A program made the position numbers and the translations under genes. Positions 1 through 8,862 of a DNA stretch of 64,000 bases are shown in pieces (the stretch's first letter is position 1; each line of letters opens with the position of its first letter). This DNA comes from RYN-230 sp963834515 (GTDB lineage: Bacteria > Actinomycetota > Actinomycetes > Streptosporangiales > Streptosporangiaceae): assembly GCA_963834515.1 (NCBI GenBank), contig CAWICB010000005.1, positions 453,167 to 517,166 on the forward strand, given 5' to 3'. Under the pieces are notes generated by a model. The model did no database searches, was not told the DNA's origin, and saw only the letters and a list, made by a program, of their open reading frames with translations.

Positions 1-15
1 GGTGAGGTTTGAGCG

Positions 16-858
16 GTGCGCATCGCGAGATTCGCCAAAGGTGGCGACGTCGCCTACGGCGTGGTGGGGGAGACGCGGACGGACGGGGCCGCGGCCAGCC
101 AGCCCGCTACCCGGCCGGGTGGCCTGGCCGTGATCGCGGAACTGCGTGGCCACCCGTTCAGCCCGGGCAAGGGTGGCGTCCAGCTCACCGGTGACACCTA
201 CCCGCTGGCCGAGGTGCGCGTGCTGGCCCCGGTGCTGCCCAGCAAGGTCGTGGCGGTGGCCCGGAACTACGCCGGGAACGGCCAGCCGGCCGGCGACGAG
301 CCAGGCCCCAGCCCGGCCGGGGAGCCGGTGCTGTTCCTCAAGCCGTCCACCGCGGTGGTGGGGGACCGGGATCAGATCGCCTACCCGGTCAAGCTCACCC
401 AGCGGGTGGACTACCAGGGCGAGCTCGCGGTGATCATCGGGCGGCTGTGCCGCGAGGTGCCCGCCGCCCAGGCGGCCGATGTAATCTTCGGCTACACCTG
501 CGCCAACGACGTGACCGCACGGGACCTGCAGGCCCGGGACGGGCAGTGGACCCGGGCCAAGGGGTTCGATACGTTCTGCCCGCTGGGGCCCTGGATAGAG
601 ACTGACGTGGACCCGGCCGACCTGGAGCTCAGCACCACGGTGAACGGCGAGGTGCGGCAGCGGGCGCGTACCTCGCAGCTGCTCTACGATGTCCCGGCGC
701 TGGTCGAATACATCAGCACCGTGATGACGCTGCTGCCGGGCGACGTGCTGCTGACCGGAACGCCGGCCGGGGTGGGGCCGCTGGAGGATGGAGACGAGGT
801 ATCCGTGACCATCGAGAACATCGGGTCGCTGACGAACACGGTGGTTGGCCGTGACTGA
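16..858 (+). CDS. Fumarylacetoacetate hydrolase family protein
   Basis: 280-residue protein of the FAH superfamily, whose members hydrolyse or decarboxylate 2-oxo-acid intermediates of aromatic catabolism using a divalent metal. The core begins after about 70 residues; YQGELAVIIG (about 136-145) and CANDVTARD (about 164-172) are the conserved acidic stretches that hold the metal, and the C-terminal LLTGTPAGVG loop is intact. Length is normal for the family. The GTG start lies near the window edge. Its stop is followed after 27 nt by gltX in the same frame, a gene pair common in actinomycetes, so the two are probably cotranscribed. The true substrate cannot be told from sequence. Confidence 0.9.
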   Translation: MRIARFAKGGDVAYGVVGETRTDGAAASQPATRPGGLAVIAELRGHPFSPGKGGVQLTGDTYPLAEVRVLAPVLPSKVVAVARNYAGNGQPAGDEPGPSPAGEPVLFLKPSTAVVGDRDQIAYPVKLTQRVDYQGELAVIIGRLCREVPAAQAADVIFGYTCANDVTARDLQARDGQWTRAKGFDTFCPLGPWIETDVDPADLELSTTVNGEVRQRARTSQLLYDVPALVEYISTVMTLLPGDVLLTGTPAGVGPLEDGDEVSVTIENIGSLTNTVVGRD

Positions 859-885
859 GCAGCGGCCGGCCAGCAGGCCGCGGCG

Positions 886-2352
886 GTGCGCGTCCGGTTC
901 GCCCCGTCGCCCAGCGGTGACCTGCATGTGGGCAACATCCGGACCGCGCTGTACGACTGGGCGTTCGCCCGGCGCACCGGCGGGACGTTCGTGCTGCGTA
1001 TCGAGGACACCGACCAGACCCGGGTCACCCCGGAGTACATCGCGTCCGCGCTGGACACGCTGCGCTGGCTCGGCCTGCAGTGGGACGAGGGACCGGAGGT
1101 CGGCGGCCGGTACGGGCCCTACCTGCAGAGCGAGCGGCTGACCATCTACGCCGAGTGGCTCGACCACCTGCTGCGGACCGGGCACGCGTACTACTGCTAC
1201 TGCACCCCGGAGGAGCTGGCCGAGCGCCGGGCCGCGGCCCGGTCCGGGGGCGGCCCGAGCGGCTACGACGGGCACTGCCGGGTGCTCACCGCTGAGCAGG
1301 TCGCCGAGTACCGGGCCGGGGGGCGTAAGCCGGTGGTCCGGTTCCGGATGCCGGAGGGGTCGACCACGTTCACCGACCTGGTCCGGGGCGAGGTCACGTT
1401 CGACCACGCGCACGTGCCCGACTTCGTGCTGGCCCGGGGCGACGGCTCGCCGCTGTACACGCTGGCCGTCGCGGTGGACGACGTGCTGATGAAGATCACC
1501 CATGTGGTGCGCGGCGAGGACCTGCTGTCGTCCACCCCGCGGCAGATCGCCGTGTACCGGGCCATGGGCGTGGCCGAGGACGACTTCCCGGTGTTCGCCC
1601 ACCTGCCCTACGTGCTGGGCAAGGACGGCCAGCGGCTGTCCAAGCGGAACGGTGTGGTCTCGGTCAACTGGTACCGGCAGGAGGGTTTCCTGCCGGAGGC
1701 GATCGACAACTACCTGGCCCTGCTCGGCTGGTCCCCCGGGGACAACCGGGAGGAGTTCAGCCTGGCCGACCTGGCCGCCGAGTTCGACCTGGCCCGGGTG
1801 AACAAGAACCCGGCCCAGTTCGACGTGCAGAAGCTGGAGGCGATCAACGGGGACAAGATCCGGGCCCTGGACCCGGCCGGTTTCGTAGCCCGGATCACCC
1901 CGTTCCTGGAGCGGGCCGGGCTGGTGAGCACCCCGCCCAGCCCGGCCGGGGCGGCGCTCATCGAGGCGGCGGCGCCGCTCATCCAGACCCGGATCAGCCG
2001 GCTCACCGAGGCGGTGGGCATGCTCAGCTTCCTGTTCGCCGGCGATCAGGGCGGGTTCAAGGTGGAACCCGAGGATGCCGAGCGGGTGCTGACCCCGGAG
2101 GCGCTGCCGGCGCTGCGGGCGGCGGAGGAGGCGCTGGCCGCGACCGAGCCGTGGACGCATGAGACCATCGAGGCGGCCCTCAAGACAGCCCTGGTCGATG
2201 ACCTGGGACTTAAGCCGCGGGTGGCGTTCGCCCCGGTCCGGGTGGCGGTGACCGGGAAGCGGGTCTCCCCGCCGCTGTACGAGTCGATCGAGCTGCTGGG
2301 CCGGGAGCGGACCCTGCACCGGCTGGCCGCCGCGATCAAGTCCATCGGCTGA
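886..2352 (+). CDS. gltX: Glutamate--tRNA ligase
   Basis: 488-residue class I aminoacyl-tRNA synthetase that charges tRNA with glutamate in the cytosol. The HIGH-type signature is APSPSGDLHVGN near residues 6-17 and the KMSKS-type loop is GQRLSKRNG near residue 250; the C-terminal anticodon-binding helical domain is complete. GTG start directly after the upstream FAH gene. Most actinomycetes lack GlnRS and use a non-discriminating GluRS that also charges tRNA-Gln, later amidated by GatCAB (known biology). The nearby tRNA-Gln and tRNA-Glu genes fit that role. Intact, normal length. Confidence 0.97.
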   Translation: MRVRFAPSPSGDLHVGNIRTALYDWAFARRTGGTFVLRIEDTDQTRVTPEYIASALDTLRWLGLQWDEGPEVGGRYGPYLQSERLTIYAEWLDHLLRTGHAYYCYCTPEELAERRAAARSGGGPSGYDGHCRVLTAEQVAEYRAGGRKPVVRFRMPEGSTTFTDLVRGEVTFDHAHVPDFVLARGDGSPLYTLAVAVDDVLMKITHVVRGEDLLSSTPRQIAVYRAMGVAEDDFPVFAHLPYVLGKDGQRLSKRNGVVSVNWYRQEGFLPEAIDNYLALLGWSPGDNREEFSLADLAAEFDLARVNKNPAQFDVQKLEAINGDKIRALDPAGFVARITPFLERAGLVSTPPSPAGAALIEAAAPLIQTRISRLTEAVGMLSFLFAGDQGGFKVEPEDAERVLTPEALPALRAAEEALAATEPWTHETIEAALKTALVDDLGLKPRVAFAPVRVAVTGKRVSPPLYESIELLGRERTLHRLAAAIKSIG

Positions 2353-2398
2353 CCGGGCAGCACCCGGCGGCTGGGCGGCACCAGGCACCCAGCTGGCG

Positions 2399-3424
2399 TT
2401 AGGCAGGCTGGCTGGGCAGGTGGGTGCGCAGGTGGCGGAGCTGGCGTTCCAGGTGGGCGGGCGGCACGGCGTGCACGCCGAAGCTGAACACCGCGATGTC
2501 CTTGGCCGCGGTGATCTCGTTGTATGCCGCGAACACCGTGGACGGCGGGCAGATCGTGTCCATCAGGCCGACGCTGAGCAGGCACTGGGCGGTGATCCGG
2601 CGGGCCAGCAGCGCGCAGTCCACGTAGCGCAGCGTGTTCAGCGCGGTGGCTTCGTAGCCGACCTGCTGGGCCAGGAACTCGGCCACCTCGGTGTAAGGCA
2701 TGTCCGGCGCGGTGGTCACGCCGCGCTGGATGTCGCACAGGAACGGCACGTCGGCGTGGCACACCGCGACGGCGTCGCCGAGCAGCCCGGCCGTGGCCAG
2801 GGCCAGGCCACCGCCCTGGCTGACGCCGGTCACCGCGACCGGTGACCGGCCGGCCAGCTCGGCGGCCGTCTCGGCCGCGCGCACCGCGTCGGTAAACAGC
2901 CGGGTGTAGTAGTAGCCCTCCGGGTTGTCCAGCCCGCGCGTCATGACCGAGGAGTATTCGGGGCCGTCGCCGGGCGGGTCCCCGGTCGCCCCGATGGTCC
3001 ACCGGCCGCCCTGGCCCCGGCTGTCCATCACGAACACCGGATAGCCGACGGCGGGCAGCAACATGTGGTCGGCGGGCAGCCCGCGCCCGCCGCCGTAGCC
3101 GATGAACTTGACCACCACGGGCAGGGCGCCGCTCGCGGTGCCGTCTGCGCTGCTGTTCGTGCTGTCGTTCGTGCTGCTGTTCGTGCTGGCCGGCGGCCGG
3201 ATGTACCAGGCCCGGATCCGGTCCCCCCGGGCGCCGGAGAACTCCACATCGTACACCTCGGCCGGCCCGTACCCGTCGGCCTCGTACCTGGTCACCGTGG
3301 GGGCGCTGGCCAGGGCCCGGGCCTGGCCGAGCCGCTCCCGCCACCATTCGTCGAGGCCGGGTGGCTCCTCGGTGGCGGTGCGGTAGGCACGCAGGTCGGG
3401 CAGCGGCAGGTCGAACCAGGGCAT
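2399..3424 (-). CDS. AXE1-type acetylxylan esterase / alpha-beta hydrolase
   Basis: 341 residues, cephalosporin-C-deacetylase/acetylxylan-esterase type alpha/beta hydrolase that removes acetyl groups from sugars or related esters. The nucleophile elbow is GVSQGG; the catalytic Asp is in LMDTICPP and the His in FSFGVHAVPP near the C terminus. An odd low-complexity Ser/Thr/Asn run sits about residues 79-99, between the N-terminal arm and the hydrolase core, encoded by a GCT/GTT-rich repeat. No signal peptide, so probably cytoplasmic. Convergent with gltX (46-nt gap) and divergent from the LacI regulator, which is its likely regulator. Confidence 0.88.
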   Translation of the reverse strand: MPWFDLPLPDLRAYRTATEEPPGLDEWWRERLGQARALASAPTVTRYEADGYGPAEVYDVEFSGARGDRIRAWYIRPPASTNSSTNDSTNSSADGTASGALPVVVKFIGYGGGRGLPADHMLLPAVGYPVFVMDSRGQGGRWTIGATGDPPGDGPEYSSVMTRGLDNPEGYYYTRLFTDAVRAAETAAELAGRSPVAVTGVSQGGGLALATAGLLGDAVAVCHADVPFLCDIQRGVTTAPDMPYTEVAEFLAQQVGYEATALNTLRYVDCALLARRITAQCLLSVGLMDTICPPSTVFAAYNEITAAKDIAVFSFGVHAVPPAHLERQLRHLRTHLPSQPA

Positions 3425-3639
3425 GAGTGCTCCGCGGGACGTCGGCTGGGACGGATGTCACTGACCGGGCTCAGCGTCCCGCTGCCGATGCGGACCGTGC
3501 CGAACCCGGACGGGGGCAGGATATTCGCCCCGTTCACCGGCCCACCAGCCAGTTACACTGGCCAGCGCAGGCAGCCGGGGGATCGGGGGTGCGCGAGCGC
3601 CGTCCGCGCGGCCGCCTTGGCGGTCGCTGGGAGGCACAG

Positions 3640-4698
3640 GTGAAGCGTCCGACCATCGCGGACATCGCGCGCCGCGCCGGAGTGACCAAAGCCGCGGTGT
3701 CGTTCGCGCTGAACGGCCAGCCCGGGGTGTCCGCGGCCACCCGGGAGCGCATCCTGGCCATCGCCAGGGAAATCGGCTTCCAGCCGAACAGCGCGGCCCG
3801 GGCGCTGTCCGACGGCCGGGCCGGCGCGTTCGGCCTGATCATCGGCCGGCCGCCCGGCACGCTGGGTGTCGAGCCGTGGTTCACCCCGTTCATCTGGGGC
3901 ATCCAGGCCGAGCTGGCCGGCGACCGCACCGCACTGCTGTTCACCATGGCCGAGGATCAGGACGCGGAGATCGCCATGTACCGGTCCTGGTGGGCGCAGC
4001 ACCGGGTGGACGGTGTGTTCCTGGTCGAGCTGCAGACCGGTGACCGGCGGATCGGGATCCTCGAAGAGCTCCGGATGCCCGCGGTGGTGATCGGCGACCC
4101 GGCCGGCGCCGGGTCACTGCCCGCGATCTGGCAGGACGACGCCGCCGCCACCCGGACCGTGGTGGAGTACCTGGCCGCGGCCGGGCACCAGCGGATCGCC
4201 CGGGTCACCGGCCCGCCCCGGCTCTGGCACACCAAGATCCGCAGCGCTGCATTCTGCGCAGCCGCGCAGCTAGCCGGGCTGCGCGCGGACCTGCGGGAGA
4301 GCGACTACACCGGGGAGAGCGGGGCGGCGGTCACCCGGGAGCTGCTCCAGAGCACCGAACCACCAACCGCGATCCTGTACGACAACGACCTGATGGCGGT
4401 GTCCGGGCTCGGCGCGGCCCAGCAGCTGGGCATCGAGGTGCCGGCCGAGCTGTCCATCGTGGCCTGGGACGACTCCGCCTTCTGTGAAGTTGTGCACCCA
4501 CCGTTGAGCGCGCTGACCAGGGATGTGGCCGGTTATGGCGGGCGCGCCGCCCGGGCCCTGGTTCAGGCGGCGGCCGGGGCCGAGGTGGGCAACGTCGAGG
4601 AACCGCCGGCGGTGCTGACCGTCCGCGGCAGCACCGGGCCGGCCCCGCGCGTGCCCGCCGGGCCGGTTCAGTCCGTCCAGCCGGCCGGAGCGCCGTGA
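3640..4698 (+). CDS. LacI-family transcriptional regulator
   Basis: 352 residues. The N-terminal HTH (PTIADIARRAGVTKAAVSFALNG) is followed by a periplasmic-binding-protein-like sensor domain, the normal LacI/GalR architecture, with C-terminal LSIVAWDDSAF and PPLSALTRD motifs. I chose the GTG at 3640 because GGGAGG precedes it and the HTH begins at residue 3; the frame is open upstream to 3427, but that extension has no family resemblance. It is divergent from the esterase gene and likely controls it in response to a sugar ligand. C-terminal tail is Ala/Pro rich. Intact. Confidence 0.9.
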   Translation: MKRPTIADIARRAGVTKAAVSFALNGQPGVSAATRERILAIAREIGFQPNSAARALSDGRAGAFGLIIGRPPGTLGVEPWFTPFIWGIQAELAGDRTALLFTMAEDQDAEIAMYRSWWAQHRVDGVFLVELQTGDRRIGILEELRMPAVVIGDPAGAGSLPAIWQDDAAATRTVVEYLAAAGHQRIARVTGPPRLWHTKIRSAAFCAAAQLAGLRADLRESDYTGESGAAVTRELLQSTEPPTAILYDNDLMAVSGLGAAQQLGIEVPAELSIVAWDDSAFCEVVHPPLSALTRDVAGYGGRAARALVQAAAGAEVGNVEEPPAVLTVRGSTGPAPRVPAGPVQSVQPAGAP

Positions 4699-4800
4699 AC
4701 GGAGTGCGCGCCGCGCACGTGATGAGAGCAGGAACCCCGGCCGGGGCACACCCCCCCACCCCCGGCCGGGGCTGCCTCCCGGGCGCGGGCCCGCGCGGCG

Positions 4801-4889
4801 GCCCGGGCGCCGGATCGCGGCCGGCCCGGGCGCCGGATCGCGGCCGGCCCGGGCGCCGGATCGCGCGGCGGCCCGGGCGCCGGATCGCG
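4801..4889. repeat. Four tandem copies of a 19-bp GC-rich unit
   Basis: The unit GCCCGGGCGCCGGATCGCG occurs at 4801-4819, 4824-4842, 4847-4865 and 4871-4889, with a period of 23-24 bp. It lies in the 278-bp gap between the LacI gene and tRNA-Gln, a stretch without a credible gene. GC-rich tandem repeats of this kind vary in copy number; function unknown. Confidence 0.85.
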
Positions 4890-4976
4890 ACCGGCCGTTG
4901 ATCTGTTTCGCAGGAGGCTCCCCGTTTCGGCTACACTGCTCAAGCGCGCGGGTGAGCGTCACAGCGCCCGCCGCGG

Positions 4977-5048
4977 TGGGGTATGGGGTAATTGGCAGCC
5001 CGACGGGTTCTGGCCCCGTTAGTCTAGGTTCGAGTCCTGGTACCCCAG
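4977..5048 (+). tRNA. tRNA-Gln (anticodon CTG)
   Basis: Complete cloverleaf. The acceptor TGGGGTA pairs with TACCCCA, the D-arm contains GGTAATTGGCAGC, the anticodon loop TTCTGGC gives CTG, and the T-arm contains GGTTCGAGTCC. Discriminator is G; CCA is not encoded, as usual in actinomycetes. A TACACT sequence at 4932 could be the -10 box. A strong terminator follows directly. Confidence 0.96.
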
Positions 5049-5055
5049 CAGCGTG

Positions 5056-5087
5056 AAACCGGCAGGTCAGTGACCTGCCGGTTTTTT
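5056..5087 (+). terminator. Rho-independent terminator after tRNA-Gln
   Basis: A near-perfect stem in which AACCGGCAGGT pairs with ACCTGCCGGTT, followed by a run of T, 8 nt after the tRNA. One of the few classic intrinsic terminators in this GC-rich window. Confidence 0.93.
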
Positions 5088-5124
5088 CGTGGCCGGGCGC
5101 CGGGCGCTGGGCGCCGGGCCAGGC

Positions 5125-5565
5125 TCAGCGCAGCTCGAAGTCGGCGAAATCGAAGCCCGGCGTGACCAGGCAGGCGACGAGCGACCACTGGCTGGCGCCG
5201 GGCCTGCCTGGCCGGCCGGGGGTGGCCTGCGGGCTGGGGGTGGCGGACTGCCAGGCCCCGGCCGGGACCAGTACCTGGGGTTCCTGCCCGGCCGCTGGGT
5301 CCGGCCCGACCAGCCGCGTCTCGTCTGCGATGTGCAGTTCCATGGCTGCCCCGCCCTGCCACAGCCACAGCTCGTCACCGCGCACCCGGTGCCACGCGGA
5401 CCGCGCCCCGGCCGGCAGCAGGAACAGGATGGCGGTGGCCAGCGCGCGCTCAGCTGGCCAGCCCGGCGGGACCGTGCTCAGCGCGGACCGGTAGGTCTCG
5501 CGGAAAAACCCGCCCTCCGGGTGCGGCTCCAGCCGCCACTGCCGGACCGCCGTGGCAACATCCAT
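5125..5565 (-). CDS. DUF985 (cupin_5) family protein
   Basis: 146 residues with the DUF985 signature: LEPHPEGGFFRETYRS near the start, then the AWHRVRGDELWLWQGG cupin strand and the C-terminal PGFDFADFEL motif. These are small single-domain cupins that usually bind a ligand or metal in the barrel; function is poorly defined. The start is at MDVATAV, where homology begins; the reading frame runs further upstream through a His-His-Pro-Gly repeat that comes from a DNA repeat and is unlikely to be translated. Convergent with the preceding tRNA unit. Confidence 0.85.
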   Translation of the reverse strand: MDVATAVRQWRLEPHPEGGFFRETYRSALSTVPPGWPAERALATAILFLLPAGARSAWHRVRGDELWLWQGGAAMELHIADETRLVGPDPAAGQEPQVLVPAGAWQSATPSPQATPGRPGRPGASQWSLVACLVTPGFDFADFELR

Positions 5566-5658
5566 ATCCTGCTGAACGCCTGCTGATGGCCGGTCCATCC
5601 CGCCGCACGCCGCCCGCCGCCAGAGGTCAAGCCGCTGCGCGGCCAGGCTGGTGGGTGG

Positions 5659-5740
5659 CCCGGGGTGGTGCCTGGCCCCAGGCTGGCCCCAGGCTGGTGC
5701 TGGCCCGGGGTGGTGCCTGGCCCCGGGGTGGTGCCTGGCC
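5659..5740. repeat. Imperfect GC-rich direct repeats upstream of the DUF985 gene
   Basis: CCCGGGGTGGTGCCTGGCC occurs at 5659, 5704 and 5722, with related CCAGGCTGG blocks between. On the minus strand it would encode His-His-Pro-Gly repeats, but it lies upstream of the plausible start of the cupin gene. Probably a non-coding repeat in the gap between two minus-strand genes. Confidence 0.75.
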
Positions 5741-5770
5741 GCTGGCGGGCGGCCAGGCACCCGGGGGAGG

Positions 5771-6085
5771 TCAGATCCAGCGGCGCCGGCGGCTGGCCCG
5801 GGAGCCGCTGCGGCGGTGCCCCCGCTCGTGACCGGACAGCCGGTAGAAGATCAGCAGGATCACCGCGCCGATCACCGACCCGATGATGCCGGTCAGGCGG
5901 ATCGAGTGGGTGAAAACCTTGTGGTACTCGACCAGGTTCAGCACGACCCCGCCCAGGAAGGACCCCAGCACGCCCAGCACGATGGTCCCGAGCAGGCCGA
6001 TGGGGTCGCGGCCGGGAACCAGCAGGCGGGCCAGTGCCCCGGCGATCAGTCCCACGATCAGCAGAACGATGATGAATGCCAACAT
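5771..6085 (-). CDS. GlsB/YeaQ/YmgE family stress membrane protein
   Basis: 104 residues with three hydrophobic segments. MLAFIIVLLIVGLIAGALAR followed by the GLLGTIVLGVLGSFLGG glycine-rich helix is the hallmark of transglycosylase-associated/GlsB-type inner-membrane proteins, typically induced by envelope or general stress. The tail is Arg/Ser rich and cytosolic. The ATG at 6085 fits the family start; an upstream ATG in frame would add a cytosolic leader. Function beyond stress association is unknown. Confidence 0.87.
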   Translation of the reverse strand: MLAFIIVLLIVGLIAGALARLLVPGRDPIGLLGTIVLGVLGSFLGGVVLNLVEYHKVFTHSIRLTGIIGSVIGAVILLIFYRLSGHERGHRRSGSRASRRRRWI

Positions 6086-6181
6086 GCGCCGCCATGTACC
6101 CGCGTAGCCGGGCCACATGCGGTCCGGCGTCCGGGTTCCAGATTCCTGGAAGCTAGCCGCCGGCCCGGTCCAGCGTCCGGT

Positions 6182-6211
6182 TTGGCGTCACTGTGCGCGG
6201 TGCCCTACCAT
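6182..6211 (+). promoter_or_regulatory. Candidate promoter of tRNA-Glu
   Basis: TTGGCG and TACCAT hexamers spaced 18 bp apart, ending 21 nt before the tRNA. They match housekeeping-sigma promoter geometry. Sequence-based guess only. Confidence 0.45.
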
Positions 6212-6232
6212 GCAGTGTCTGGCAACGCACCT

Positions 6233-6305
6233 GGCCCCGTCGTCTAGCGGCCCAGGACGCCGCCCTCTCAAGGCGGTAGCGCCGGTTCAAATCCGGTCGG
6301 GGCTA
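6233..6305 (+). tRNA. tRNA-Glu (anticodon CTC)
   Basis: The acceptor GGCCCCG pairs with CGGGGCT (first pair G-U). The anticodon stem CCGCC/GGCGG carries loop CTCTCAA with anticodon CTC, and the T-arm is GCCGGTTCAAATCCGGT. Discriminator is A; no encoded CCA. Decaying genes start right after it, so it may have served as an integration site. Confidence 0.95.
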
Positions 6306-6325
6306 CGATTGAAGTAGCAGGTCAC

Positions 6326-6360
6326 AGGCCCGGTCCCCGGTTCATTGGGGAGCCGGGCCT
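6326..6360 (+). terminator. Hairpin after tRNA-Glu
   Basis: AGGCCCGG pairs with CCGGGCCT and TCCCC with GGGGA, with an 8-nt loop and one bulge. No strong T tract follows, so it is a terminator by position and stem strength only. Downstream are short direct repeats: TTTGTCCGTC twice (about 6366-6386) and GAACCGGCACT twice (about 6391-6421). Confidence 0.6.
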
Positions 6361-6429
6361 CGATCATTTGTCCGTCGTTTGTCCGTCAACTGAACCGGCA
6401 CTTGACATGAACCGGCACTGAGCCGCCAT

Positions 6430-6776
6430 GTGGCTCGAAGTGGCACTGCGTCGGTCCTGGTGTCCCTGGCCGGTACCGGACGGTCGAACGTGTACATCGG
6501 CGAGGACGTGGAAGCGGAGTTGCCCGAGGCGCTGCAGAAGGTAGCTGCCGACATGGGGGTCCCACTCCATGACGCTAATCGTGCTCTGCGGCAGATCATG
6601 ACGCATATTCGGGTGGTACCGCTACGGATGGGTGACTACCTGAATCCGGCGGTCGCGGGCGTCCGCCGATGCGATCCTAAGTTGCCCCGTGCTGCCCGGG
6701 GCGACCCGGACGACCTGGGGACCGCGGCACTTGCGGCTTTTCTCGCGCCTGCGGTCATCATTAGCAAGGCTTCTGG
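6430..6776 (+). pseudogene. PIN-domain-like toxin remnant
   Basis: The encoded segment contains VYIGEDVEAELPEAL and ends GDPDDLGTAALAAFLAPAVI, which resembles the C-terminal half of actinomycete PIN-domain nucleases (GDPDD followed by an Ala/Leu helix and LAPA). The N-terminal catalytic Asp strand is missing, and after about residue 115 the reading frame no longer looks like protein. Probably a 5'-truncated relic of a VapC-like or similar nuclease. No antitoxin partner is visible. Family assignment is from recall of motifs, not a search. Confidence 0.45.
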
Positions 6777-6799
6777 CTGCAGTAGCACAGGTGGCGACC

Positions 6800-6926
6800 T
6801 GCGTCACTGCCGAGCGCGAGGCGAGACGGTGCATGGACAGCGCGTCAGTCCCGTCGCGGCCGATGATCTCCAGCGCGGCGGCCAGTACCACTTGCTGGGT
6901 GACTTTGCCGTCCGGTCCTCGTTAGC
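6800..6926 (-). pseudogene. TetR-family regulator N-terminal remnant
   Basis: The minus strand encodes DGKVTQQVVLAAALEIIGRD and then GTDALSMHRLASR, the start of a TetR HTH domain. The frame then loses resemblance and the rest of the gene is absent. It points away from the drug exporter that follows, the usual divergent tetR-transporter pair, so the exporter has apparently lost its repressor. Abuts the PIN remnant, indicating a deletion junction near 6780-6800. Confidence 0.6.
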
Positions 6927-7087
6927 GCCCGGATGATGTATCAGCCGTTGCCGGGCCTGGTCTGGGCTGATCCGGTTGGACACTGCGGGTCCTGCCGGGT
7001 GACGTTGAGGGAGCCGGCCACGCCTATTCTGCGCAGGCAGACCTGGGGTAGGGTTAAGGCGCTAGTAGCCCGGACGGGCGCGCGCTC

Positions 7088-8862
7088 GTGGCGCGACCGG
7101 TTTACCTGGCAGCTGCCCCGGACCCCGGCGGTACAACGTCAACCGTCACGATGGGCCTCCAGGGAACTCCGATGGTGCGATCCTCCGGCGCAGCGCCCCC
7201 CGCGCTCAGGCTTTCTGCAGTGTCGCGCAGACGCAGGCAGGCCGTTTTGGTGGTGCTGTGCGCCTCCGCGCTCATCGTCAATGTGGACAACACCATCCTC
7301 AACGTGGCCCTGCCCACCCTCGTCCGGACACTGCACGCTACCTCCAGCCAACTGCAGTGGATCGTAGACTCCTACGCGATGGTCTTCGCGGGCCTGCTGC
7401 TCGTCGGCGGCAGCCTGGCCGACCGGTTCGGGCGCAAGCGGTTCTTCCTCATCGGCCTGGGCGTTTTCGCGGCAGGATCCATCGGCGCCGCGTTCTCCGG
7501 GTCGGTGGACCTGCTGATCGCGTGGCGGGCCGTGATGGGGGCCGGCGCGGCGCTGACCATCCCCGCTTCGCTGTCGATCATCAACGACGTGTTCCGCGTC
7601 CCAGCGGACCGGGCCCGCGCCATTGGTGCCTGGGCCGCGACCATCGGGCTTGGCATCGCCATCGGCCCGATCGCCGGCGGCCTGCTGCTGGCCCGATTCT
7701 GGTGGGGCTCCATATTCCTCGTCAACGTCCCGATCGTGGTCGCCGGGTTCGCAGGCGCCCTGCTGCTGGTCCCCGACTCGAAGAACCCGGCCGCCGACCG
7801 GCCCGATCCCTGGGGGGCGGCGCTGTCGATCGGCGGCCTTGGCCTGCTGCTGTGGGCAATCATCGAGGCTCCCGCCAGCGGCTGGGGCTCCTGGAAGGTA
7901 ATCGGAGCCGGGCTGGCCAGCCTGGCCGTCCTCGGCACCTTTGTCACCTGGGAGGCCCGCAGCAGCCACCCGATGCTGAAGCTGGGGTTCTTTTCAGATC
8001 GCCGGTTCTCGGTGGCTGCGGCGGCTGAAATCCTCGGGGTCTTCGGGCTGCTGGGCGCGCTGTTCGTGCAGACCCAGTTCCTGCAGTTCGACCTGGGGCT
8101 GTCCCCCCTCCAAGCCGGGCTGCGCATCCTGCCCATGGCTGCCGTGCTCGCCGTGAGCGCGCCGTTGTCCCCGCTCCTCGCCCGCGTCATCGGGCTCAAG
8201 TTCACCGTTGCCGCCGCCCTGGCGGCGATCGCGGGCGGTCTGTGGCAGATCTCGGCGGTGTCCGCGGTTACCACAACCTACGCAGACGTGGTGCCCGGCC
8301 TCCTGCTGATCGGGCTTGGGGCCGGCCTTCTGCTTCCGACGGCGACGAACTCCGTCGTGGGATCGGTCCCTCAGGGCGACTCCGGGATGGGATCGGCCTC
8401 CAACGCCGTTGCGCTGCAGGTTGGCGGCGCGCTCGGGGTCGCCGTGATCGGGAGTGTGCTGTTCGACTCGTTACCAGGATCACCTGACCACGGCGCTGGC
8501 AGGCCGGCACCTGCCAGCCACTGCCACGCAGACCATCCTCGGCTCACTCGGCGGTGCCCTCGCCGTAGCCGCTCACGCCGGGGGCGCCACCGGCGCCCTG
8601 CTGGCGCACACCGCCCGCGCCGCGTTCATGAGCGGCAACGAGATAGCACTGGCGGTCGGCGCCGCGGTCGCCCTGGTCGGCGTTCTCCTGGTGCTCGCAC
8701 GCCTGCCGTCGCGGGTTTCGCGGGACTCACCGGATCCTCAGCCGGGAACGGTGAGCACCGAGCAATCGCGGAATGCTGATGTCACGGCGGGAATCAAGGA
8801 GGATGCGGTCAGGCGGGGGAAGCCAGACGCGGCCGTTCACCTTCGTGCCGACAGGGCTTAAT
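7088..8862 (+). pseudogene. DHA2-family MFS drug exporter, frameshifted
   Basis: A 14-helix MFS antiporter of the EmrB/QacA type, predicted to expel drugs by proton exchange. Motif A is GSLADRFGRKRFF and motif C is GAGAALTIPASLSI. The frame is intact for about 458 residues to GVAVIGSVL; one extra T at 8462/8463 then shifts the frame, and the last helices (GGALAVAAHAGGATGALLAH, EIALAVGAAVALVGVLLVLA) continue in another frame to 8862. As read, the protein ends in unrelated sequence at 8779. Start uncertain: 7088, 7151 or 7172. Pseudogene or a base-call error; removing one T restores the family protein. Confidence 0.82.

Noticed and set aside
2046..3461. 471-codon open frame on the minus strand overlapping gltX and the esterase
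   Set aside because: Shadow frame in GC-rich DNA: Arg/Pro/Ala rich, no domain, overlaps two well-supported genes.
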